DNA of 20,319 nt from Candidatus Zixiibacteriota bacterium. Lineage in GTDB: Bacteria > Zixibacteria > MSB-5A5 > GN15 > FEB-12. The notes under the pieces were generated by a model, which saw only the letters and a program-made list of their open reading frames with translations, was not told the origin of the DNA and ran no database searches. Below are positions 7,288 through 13,408 of the stretch, piece by piece (position 1 is the stretch's first letter; each line of letters opens with the position of its first letter). The position numbers and the translations under genes were made by a program. The stretch is from positions 1-20,319 of the forward strand of contig JAGLXI010000143.1 in assembly GCA_023132995.1 (NCBI GenBank), written 5' to 3'.

Positions 7288-7394
7288 TACTCTCTTCATA
7301 GATCAGGACGATCTTACCCAAATAAAGTGGACACTGTCGCGCGTGTCTCGCGAACGAAAGCATAGAGCGTTATGTTGCAATTGCGGGCCTCAGG

Positions 7395-7472
7395 GGTACC
7401 CCACCCAGAGCGACAGCGTCGGGTGGGTTCAAGGAAGGATCCCACCTGCCGCTTCGCTTTAGGTGGGGTACC
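7395..7472. repeat. REP-like composite palindrome between convergent genes
   Basis: GGTACCCCACC (7395-7405) and GGTGGGGTACC (7462-7472) are perfect inverted repeats. Nested inside are two smaller hairpins: CCCACCC/GGGTGGG (7400-7406 with 7421-7427) and CCCACCT/AGGTGGG (7441-7447 with 7461-7467). The whole 78-bp block can fold as one long arm or as two adjacent hairpins. It lies between the ends of sbcD and the symporter gene, a common site for REP/BIME-type intergenic repeats. It may also act as a bidirectional transcription barrier, but no T-tract is seen. Confidence 0.75.
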
Positions 7473-7545
7473 AATATGTCAAAACTGCAGGTGTTTCGAC
7501 CTTGAATTGAAAGACGGTGTCTACAACTTCTCACAACCATCCGTC

Positions 7546-8937
7546 TCAATTCCCATACTCCATAAACGGCAAGAGTTCCAGTCCATGCAGAATCACCGCC
7601 AGCACAGCGACCGGCGTGATATATCTAAGGAAGAATTTCAATCCCATGTACAAGGCACCACGGGAACCGAACTCGTCGGCGCGGTCCTTGTCTTTCATCA
7701 CCCAGGCGATAAACAGACAGGTCAGCAAACCACCGATTGGCAGCATGTAGTTGGTGGAGAAGTCGTCGAATAGATCGAAGAACCCTTTTCCTGAGAACGG
7801 AACAGACCAGGCGCTGACCGCCGAAAAAATCCCCAGCAGGTAGATGGCTATGCCCAGAACGAGGGTGGCTGTGATACGGCTCCAGCCTCTTCGGTCCACA
7901 AAGTAGGAGACGACCACCTCAAGCAGACTGATTCCGGACGTTACGGCGGCAAATGTCAGCAGTACAAAGAACGGTACCGACACCAGGGGGCCGGTCTGCT
8001 CAAACAGCACCGGCAGCGTCTTGAAGATCAAGCCCACGCTCTGCCCCGGCTCCATTCCGAAGTGGAACACCATCGAAAAGATGGCTATCCCGGCTACGAG
8101 AGCGACCACCGTATCGAGAAAGGAAACGGCTATGGCGTCGCGAACGAGCTTGGAGTCGCGCTTCATGTAACTGCCGTAAGTGATCATGGCGCCCATACCT
8201 AACGATAACGTGAAGAAGGCATGCCCCAGCGCCGACAGGACACCCTCAGCCCCTAATTTGGAAAAGTCCGGCTTGAACAGAAAGGCCAGTGCCTTGCCGC
8301 CGCCCTCGGTGTAGACGAGGCCATAAGTCGCCAGACCGATCAGGATCGCAAACAGGGCCGGCATCAGAATCTTGCTCCAGCGTTCGATGCCCCGCTTGAT
8401 GCCGCCGATCACAATGCCGATGCACATAGCCATAAAAATCGTGTGGTAGAGAATCGACTGTCCGGGGCTGCCGACTAATTCGCCAAACTCACCCTGGATG
8501 GCTTCGGCCGTGCCCTGAAAGCCGGCGATAGCCTTGAAGATATACGCGAGCGCCCAACCAGCCACGACACTATAATATGACAGGATGACAAAACCCGAGG
8601 CCACCCCCAGCCAACCCACCAGTTGCCACGGGCTGCCCTCACGATGCAGCTTCTGAAATGCGCCCACCGGATTCTGCTGCGCTCGGCGGCCGATGATCAA
8701 CTCGGCCATCATGAGCGGGAGTCCCACGATCACAACGCATACGAGGTAGACAAGAACAAAGGCTCCGCCGCCATACTCACCGGTGATATAGGGGAACTTC
8801 CAGATGTTGCCGAGGCCAATGGCTGACCCGGTGGCGGCAAGGATAAATCCAATGTGTGTAGCCCAGTTGCCGCGCCCCAGGGGGCCTTTATGCGTTGCTT
8901 CGGATTTGCTGTTATCGAACACAGGTCCGTTCGCCAT
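7546..8937 (-). CDS. Sodium:neurotransmitter symporter (NSS/SLC6) family transporter
   Basis: A 463-residue inner-membrane protein, close to the usual bacterial NSS length of about 450-510 (LeuT and MhsT are relatives). The signature GSAIGLGNIWKFPYITGEYG (37-56) is the unwound first helix that binds sodium and substrate. It is followed by GGGAFVLVYL and PLMMAELIIGRR. The middle keeps the family pattern FFTLSLGMGAMITYGSYMK, and later ISLLEVVVSYFVDRRGW. About 11 membrane helices are expected. The family couples sodium entry to uptake of amino acids or related solutes; the substrate cannot be read from sequence. The ATG at 8937 has GGGAG (plus-strand CTCCC, 8945-8949) about 7-8 nt upstream. The leader upstream contains strong hairpins. 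The gene is divergent from the outer-membrane barrel gene at 9209. Confidence 0.95.
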   Translation of the reverse strand: MANGPVFDNSKSEATHKGPLGRGNWATHIGFILAATGSAIGLGNIWKFPYITGEYGGGAFVLVYLVCVVIVGLPLMMAELIIGRRAQQNPVGAFQKLHREGSPWQLVGWLGVASGFVILSYYSVVAGWALAYIFKAIAGFQGTAEAIQGEFGELVGSPGQSILYHTIFMAMCIGIVIGGIKRGIERWSKILMPALFAILIGLATYGLVYTEGGGKALAFLFKPDFSKLGAEGVLSALGHAFFTLSLGMGAMITYGSYMKRDSKLVRDAIAVSFLDTVVALVAGIAIFSMVFHFGMEPGQSVGLIFKTLPVLFEQTGPLVSVPFFVLLTFAAVTSGISLLEVVVSYFVDRRGWSRITATLVLGIAIYLLGIFSAVSAWSVPFSGKGFFDLFDDFSTNYMLPIGGLLTCLFIAWVMKDKDRADEFGSRGALYMGLKFFLRYITPVAVLAVILHGLELLPFMEYGN

Positions 8938-8974
8938 TGCTGATCTCCCGATTCAAGTTCGCAATCTCATGATG

Positions 8975-9095
8975 ACCGGCAGTGTTCTGCCGGTGCCCAC
9001 GGGCTGACGACACACTGCGGGAAGTGGAGGCAACTCACTTCCGTCTGACCCGTAAGACAGAAATGAAGATGCCGATCTCAATTGGGTCAACAATT
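8975..9095 (-). promoter_or_regulatory. Structured 5' leader and putative promoter of the symporter gene
   Basis: On the minus strand a weak promoter-like pair is visible: TTGACC (plus 9085-9090), then 17 bp, then TTCATT (plus 9062-9067). The -35 box lies exactly between the arms AATTG/CAATT (9080-9084 and 9091-9095), a possible operator. Downstream, an outer stem (8999-9003 with 9049-9053) encloses a 7-bp hairpin GGAAGTG/CACTTCC (9020-9026 with 9036-9042). A second hairpin, ACCGGCAG/CTGCCGGT with a 4-nt loop (8975-8982 with 8987-8994), follows before the start codon. I cannot match it to a known riboswitch class. Confidence 0.4.
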
Positions 9096-9119
9096 AAAGT
9101 CGATCGGTGGCTTTTTTGA

Positions 9120-9148
9120 TTGACTGTCCCCGGGGGAAGCGATAGCAT
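9120..9148 (+). promoter_or_regulatory. Putative sigma-70-type promoter of the outer-membrane barrel gene
   Basis: TTGACT (9120-9125, 5/6 match) and TAGCAT (9143-9148, 4/6 match) are separated by 17 bp. A start near 9155 would leave a leader of about 54 nt. The leader ends in the ribosome binding site AAGGA (9198-9202), 6 nt before the ATG. Confidence 0.45.
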
Positions 9149-9208
9149 TTCTTTATAAGAGCTACGGCAAACCGAGTCGAAGAGACTGTCTGACAGAAAG
9201 GAACAAAT

Positions 9209-9865
9209 ATGAGAAGAAAGATCGCACTCGTTTTCGTGCTGGTGTTTGTGATGGCGGCCAACGGCGAGGCTGCCGGGGCGTTTGGTTCATCGTTCGGAAC
9301 GCTTTGGACGGCTCGGTCTCTCGGGATGGCCAACGGGTCGGTCGGGCTTGGGATCGGTGCCGCCGACCATACCTCGTTTGTGGGGTTCTTCAAGTACGGC
9401 CTGTCGGATTATACCGATGGGCGCATCATGCTGGGAATTGTGGACGACGAGGGCGTCAGCGCCACGGTTGTAGTCGGAGCAGATTTCAAGTACCAGCTTC
9501 TGAACTTCCAGCGTGGCGGGACTGATCCGTTCGACCTGGCTATCGGTGCTCTTGCGGAGTACCTGGATTTCGACAACATGAGCGCAATTCAGATTGGAGG
9601 GCACGTCCTCGGTTCCTACCCGATCGCTCTCAAGGGTGGCACAACCCTGTCCCCGTACGGACGGATCAACGTGCGACTGGAGAGAACAAAAAGAGTGTAC
9701 GTAGATAGAGGCGGCGAAATCAGCGAGAAGAAAGAGTCAGAGCTCAAGTTCGGGCTTAACATGGGTGTCTGCTGGGATATCAGCCGCGACGTCGGTTTGT
9801 ATGGTGAGTTCCAGTTCGACGGCAACGACGGCATCTTCCTTGGCGTCAGCTACAGCGTCCTGTAG
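9209..9865 (+). CDS. Small outer-membrane beta-barrel protein, function unknown
   Basis: A 218-residue protein with a signal peptide (about residues 1-22, ending GEAAG) and then alternating amphipathic strands rich in Gly and aromatic residues: TSFVGFFKYGLSDYTDGRIM, ATVVVGADFKYQLLNF, AIQIGGHVLGSYPIAL, SPYGRINVRLER, LKFGLNMGVCWDIS and VGLYGEFQF. It ends GIFLGVSYSVL. The strand count suggests an 8-10 strand barrel of the OmpA/OmpX size class in the outer membrane. No family name or enzyme motif is recognisable. It has a good ribosome binding site (AAGGA) and its own likely promoter, and is divergent from the symporter gene. Confidence 0.82.
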   Translation: MRRKIALVFVLVFVMAANGEAAGAFGSSFGTLWTARSLGMANGSVGLGIGAADHTSFVGFFKYGLSDYTDGRIMLGIVDDEGVSATVVVGADFKYQLLNFQRGGTDPFDLAIGALAEYLDFDNMSAIQIGGHVLGSYPIALKGGTTLSPYGRINVRLERTKRVYVDRGGEISEKKESELKFGLNMGVCWDISRDVGLYGEFQFDGNDGIFLGVSYSVL

Positions 9866-9915
9866 CATCCCAACATGATGACACTACCAAGCTCCGCCGG
9901 TTGGCGAATCTGCTC

Positions 9916-10689
9916 ATGAGCTACTTCGATGCAATCATCCTCGGCGCCCTGCAGGGTTTGACCGAGTTTCTTCCGGTGTCCTCGTCGGGTCACCTGGTTC
10001 TAGCGCAAGAGATACTGGAGGTCAAACAGCAGGGGATATCGTTTGAAATTGTCGTGCATGTTGGCTCAGTACTGGCGGTACTGATATACTTTCGCGCACG
10101 CCTCTGGAAACTCGCTCGATCTCTGTTCGATCAGAGCCTCGTTTCCGAGCGAAAGGTCGTTGGCTATCTGATGCTGGCTACCGTCCCTGCCGGTGTCGTT
10201 GGCCTCCTGTTCGAGGATTTATTCGCCGAGGCATTTGAACATCCGGTGTATGTGAGTTGGATGCTGTTGGTTACCGGGGTCATACTCATATCGACTCGTT
10301 GGGCATTGCGTCGGTCGAGGAACCTCACCTGGTCGCCGGCGTTGATAATGGGATTCGCCCAGGCGTTAGCCATCCTGCCGGGGATATCAAGATCGGGAAG
10401 TACGATCTCAGCCGGATTGCACGCCGGGATCAAGCCGTCCGAGGCAGCCGAGTTTTCGTTTCTTCTGGCCATCCCGGCTATCGGTGGGGCAACTCTGCTT
10501 AAGGCCAATCAGCTCCTGAGTGTACCGCCCGAACAATTGGGGCAGTATTCACTTGGTGCAGGTGTGTCATTTGTCACTTCCATGGTCGCCGTGTACCTTG
10601 TCCTGGCCACTATTCGGCGCGGTTGCTTCCAGTATTTCGCCTATTATTGTTTTGCCGTCGCCGCGGTTGGCCTGTATCTTTTCCTGTAG
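9916..10689 (+). CDS. uppP: Undecaprenyl-diphosphatase (UppP/BacA family)
   Basis: An inner-membrane phosphatase that recycles undecaprenyl pyrophosphate to the monophosphate lipid carrier for peptidoglycan, LPS and capsule synthesis. Its loss or gain alters bacitracin tolerance in other bacteria. Both catalytic motifs are present: LTEFLPVSSSGH (Glu17 to His26) and PGISRSGST (155-163, with Arg159). They are embedded in about eight hydrophobic helices, and the length of 257 residues is typical. I chose the ATG at 9916 because it gives the usual MSYFDAIILGALQGLTEF beginning. A TTG at 9901 would add five residues with no better ribosome site. The stop codon abuts the ATG of the next gene without a gap, so the two are probably translated from one mRNA. 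Confidence 0.95.
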   Translation: MSYFDAIILGALQGLTEFLPVSSSGHLVLAQEILEVKQQGISFEIVVHVGSVLAVLIYFRARLWKLARSLFDQSLVSERKVVGYLMLATVPAGVVGLLFEDLFAEAFEHPVYVSWMLLVTGVILISTRWALRRSRNLTWSPALIMGFAQALAILPGISRSGSTISAGLHAGIKPSEAAEFSFLLAIPAIGGATLLKANQLLSVPPEQLGQYSLGAGVSFVTSMVAVYLVLATIRRGCFQYFAYYCFAVAAVGLYLFL

Positions 10690-12285
10690 ATGAAGAAACG
10701 CATTCTGGTAATCCGTTTTGGATCGTTCGGAGACATAATTCTGACGTCCGCGGCTCTGGCCAATTTAAGGATCAGCTACCGCGGTCACAGTATCGTTTTC
10801 CTGACCAAGGCAAGATTCCGCCCGGTCGTGGAGCGTTTCGGATCGGTCGATGAGATCGTCACGCTACCCGACTCGGCCACGATGGGGGACTACTATCGCC
10901 TCCTTCTTCAACTGGATGACGGCAGTATCGATATGGTGGTTGACCTGCACGGCAACCCGCGTTCGTGGCTGGCGCGCAGACTGATCGGGGCCAATCGGAA
11001 GGTTGTCTATCCGAAACGCCGCCGTGAACGTTACCGGATCACACGCCGAAGAAAACGAATTCCCGACAGTTGGCCCCACACGATTGACCTGTACAACGAC
11101 GCCATCGCGCAACTCGGCACGCAGGTTCACTGCCGGCGGCCGGTGCTGCCGCTGTTGCCGGCCACGGACGGTCTGAAGGGACTGGATGCTCTCGACAAGA
11201 GCCAACCGTTAGTGGCGTTCGCGCCCGGCGCGGCACACCCAAACAAGCAGTGGCCGATGGACAAGTTCGCCGAGGTGGCCCTTCAGTTGAACAGCACGCA
11301 CAACGTGGCGGTGTTGTGGCTGGTCACGGATGCCGATCGGGGACAATCCGGCCTGGAGGACAAACTCCCACCGGGCTCGTTTGTTGAGTTAGTGAACTAT
11401 CCAATAGAGCAACTCGCCGATCTGATTGCCACTGCAAGAGTGACCATCGCCAACGATTCCGGGATCGCTCACCTGTCGTCGGCGGTGGGAACGCCGGTTG
11501 TGGCTGTCTTTGGTCCCACCCACCCGGCGCTGGGATTCGCGCCGAGGGGGCTCTTCGATACCGTGGTCGAAGTCGACGAGGCCTGTCGTCCCTGTTCTCT
11601 GCATGGTCGAACTCCCTGTTACCGCAACAGACGCTACTGCTTCGACAGGGTAACGTCGGAGATGGTCGGCGAGGTTGCCGCCGAGCAGCTTGAATTGCAG
11701 GCCGGTGTCGAGCGAGCGCTTTTTGTCGACCGGGATGGGACGCTGATCGTTGACAAGAACTACCTGGACGATCCTGATAGAATCGAGTTTGAGGCCGGAT
11801 CCATAGAAGCGCTGAAGCTAACGCGCAAGATGGGACTGAAAATCGTCGTTATTTCGAACCAATCCGGTGTGGCGCGCGGACTGTTTGGTATCGACACGGT
11901 GGAACGCGTAAACGCTCGCCTGCTGGACAAGCTGGCCGCCGCCGGTGTCGAAGCGGACGGACTCTACTATTGCCCGCACCTGCCCGGAGGCAGTGTGCCC
12001 GAGTTTTCCGGTGTCTGCAATTGTCGCAAGCCGGCGCCGGGGATGGCTGAAGAGGCTGCGCGGCAACTGGGTGTCAGGTTGCAGGGGAGTTACGTGGTCG
12101 GAGACAAGCTGGATGACCTCAACCTTGGCCAGGTGATCGGAGCGCGGTCGTTCCTGGTGCGCACCGGTCACGGAAGGGATGAGGAACTGCGCCTGCGCGA
12201 ATCGTGTATAGGCAGTAGTGACTGTGTTACCGACAACCTGCTGGCGGCTGTGAAACGCATAAGAGCGGTTGAGCGAAATGATTAA
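10690..12285 (+). CDS. Fusion of GT9 heptosyltransferase and GmhB-type heptose bisphosphatase
   Basis: A 531-residue two-domain protein. Residues 1 to about 340 are a GT-B glycosyltransferase of family 9 (ADP-heptose:LPS heptosyltransferase type): MKKRILVIRFGSFGDIILTS, DLHGNPRS, FAPGAAHPNKQWP and the nucleotide-site motif NDSGIAHLSSAVGTPVVAVF. Residues 342-530 are a HAD phosphatase like D-glycero-D-manno-heptose-1,7-bisphosphate 7-phosphatase: nucleophile Asp347 and Asp349 in DRDGT, SNQSG (389-393), zinc ligands Cys428/His430 and Cys443/Cys445, and GDKLDD (471-476). The polypeptide thus joins a step of ADP-heptose precursor synthesis with its transfer to LPS core. Both active sites look intact. 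There is no stop or frameshift between the domains. It follows uppP with no gap and overlaps the next gene by 8 nt. Confidence 0.94.
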   Translation: MKKRILVIRFGSFGDIILTSAALANLRISYRGHSIVFLTKARFRPVVERFGSVDEIVTLPDSATMGDYYRLLLQLDDGSIDMVVDLHGNPRSWLARRLIGANRKVVYPKRRRERYRITRRRKRIPDSWPHTIDLYNDAIAQLGTQVHCRRPVLPLLPATDGLKGLDALDKSQPLVAFAPGAAHPNKQWPMDKFAEVALQLNSTHNVAVLWLVTDADRGQSGLEDKLPPGSFVELVNYPIEQLADLIATARVTIANDSGIAHLSSAVGTPVVAVFGPTHPALGFAPRGLFDTVVEVDEACRPCSLHGRTPCYRNRRYCFDRVTSEMVGEVAAEQLELQAGVERALFVDRDGTLIVDKNYLDDPDRIEFEAGSIEALKLTRKMGLKIVVISNQSGVARGLFGIDTVERVNARLLDKLAAAGVEADGLYYCPHLPGGSVPEFSGVCNCRKPAPGMAEEAARQLGVRLQGSYVVGDKLDDLNLGQVIGARSFLVRTGHGRDEELRLRESCIGSSDCVTDNLLAAVKRIRAVERND

Positions 12286-13267
12286 GGAAGCGGCATACTA
12301 CGAAAAGCTGCCGGGCGGCAGGGTCGCCTGCCTTCTCTGTCCGTCGGGGTGCAAGCTGACCGAGGGGAAGGTCGGCATCTGCAAGTGTCGTTTCAATCGG
12401 GCTGGGACACTTGTGACCGACAACTACGGCGAGTTGGTGTCAATCGCCATCGACCCCATTGAAAAGAAACCGTTGTATCATTTCCATCCGACCGCAGAAA
12501 TACTCTCCACCGGCCCCAACGGGTGTAACCTTGCCTGTGTGCACTGTCAGAACTGGACGATATCGCAGAGGAAAACGAGAACAACCTATGTCTCTCCAGA
12601 AAACCTGGTGGAGGAGGCCCTCAGGCGGGACTCAATCGGTGTCGCGTTTACCTATACTGAGCCGATGATCTGGTACGAGTATCTTATGGATGTGGCGCCC
12701 CTTCTCCATCAGGCCGATCTCAAGATGGTCATGATCACCAACGGTTACATCAATGCCGAGCCACTGGCCGATCTGCTGGAGCATGTCGATGCCGCCAACA
12801 TCGACCTCAAGGGAATACGTAAAAAGTTCTATCTCAGGATGTGCAAGGGCAGAATCGAGCCGGTGTTGGAGAATATCAAGACGATAGTGCGGGCAGGTAT
12901 CCACGTGGAATTGACCAACCTCATTATACCGGGCAAAAACGACTCAGACGCCGACCTGACCGACCTGGTCGAGTTCGTGGCGTCGATCTCGGATCGCATC
13001 CCGCTTCACTTCTCGGCTTATCATCCAGACTACAAGCTGGACATCCCGGCGACACCTGCCGAAACAATGCTCAGAGCGAGGGAGATAGCCCGGAAGAAAT
13101 TAAAATACGTGTTCCTGGGCAATATCGCCTTGAAGGGTTGTTCCGACAGCGTGTGTCCGGAATGCGGGAATCTCCTGATCCGCCGTTCGGGCTTTTTCAC
13201 ATCCGTCGACGGAGTTTCTGACGGCGCTTGCAGCAAGTGCGGCTATCAAACGGGAATTGTACAGTGA
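12278..13267 (+). CDS. amrS: AmmeMemoRadiSam-system radical SAM enzyme (AmrS, PflA-like)
   Basis: A 329-residue radical SAM protein. The N-terminal cysteine motif CLLCPSGCKLTEGKVGICKC precedes the [4Fe-4S]/SAM motif NGCNLACVHCQNWTISQ (Cys-x3-Cys-x2-Cys). Then come YEYLMDVAPLLHQ, ITNGYINAEPL, ANIDLKGI and HFSAYHPDYKL, all characteristic of AmrS and of pyruvate-formate-lyase-activase-like proteins. The C-terminus has a zinc-ribbon-like pair CPECGN...CSKCG, usual in AmrS. The family is defined by co-occurrence with AMMECR1 and MEMO proteins; I cannot state its reaction from this sequence. Neither partner gene is in the window. The ATG at 12278 overlaps the upstream gene by 8 nt, which indicates coupled translation; a TTG at 12269 is an alternative. 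Confidence 0.9.
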   Translation: MIKEAAYYEKLPGGRVACLLCPSGCKLTEGKVGICKCRFNRAGTLVTDNYGELVSIAIDPIEKKPLYHFHPTAEILSTGPNGCNLACVHCQNWTISQRKTRTTYVSPENLVEEALRRDSIGVAFTYTEPMIWYEYLMDVAPLLHQADLKMVMITNGYINAEPLADLLEHVDAANIDLKGIRKKFYLRMCKGRIEPVLENIKTIVRAGIHVELTNLIIPGKNDSDADLTDLVEFVASISDRIPLHFSAYHPDYKLDIPATPAETMLRAREIARKKLKYVFLGNIALKGCSDSVCPECGNLLIRRSGFFTSVDGVSDGACSKCGYQTGIVQ

Positions 13268-13290
13268 TGAAGTCCCCCAGCCATGTCCGT

Positions 13291-13306
13291 GAGTCCGACC
13301 GGACTC
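13291..13306 (+). other. Small hairpin in the amrS to metallopeptidase-barrel gap
   Basis: GAGTCC and GGACTC form a perfect 6-bp stem with a GACC loop. A shorter CGGT-aag-ACCG stem follows at 13311-13321. There is no T-tract, so it is at most a weak pause or processing site. The remaining roughly 100 nt before the next start hold nothing I recognise. Confidence 0.4.
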
Positions 13307-13408
13307 TGACCGGTAAGACCGAAGTGAATGAGCCGGGCAGATGTATCGTCTATGTTTTGCGGCTGACTTGCGTCGCTGGGGCCGACAGGTGGGAAGCCGG
13401 GTGCAAAC

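Noticed and set aside
7320..7345. AAAGTGGACACTGTC resembling an insertion-sequence end.
   Set aside because: No matching inverted copy, target duplication or transposase sequence is nearby.
7277..7773. Short plus-strand frames between sbcD and the symporter end.
   Set aside because: They run through the palindromic repeat and the antisense of the symporter gene, and their products have no recognisable features.
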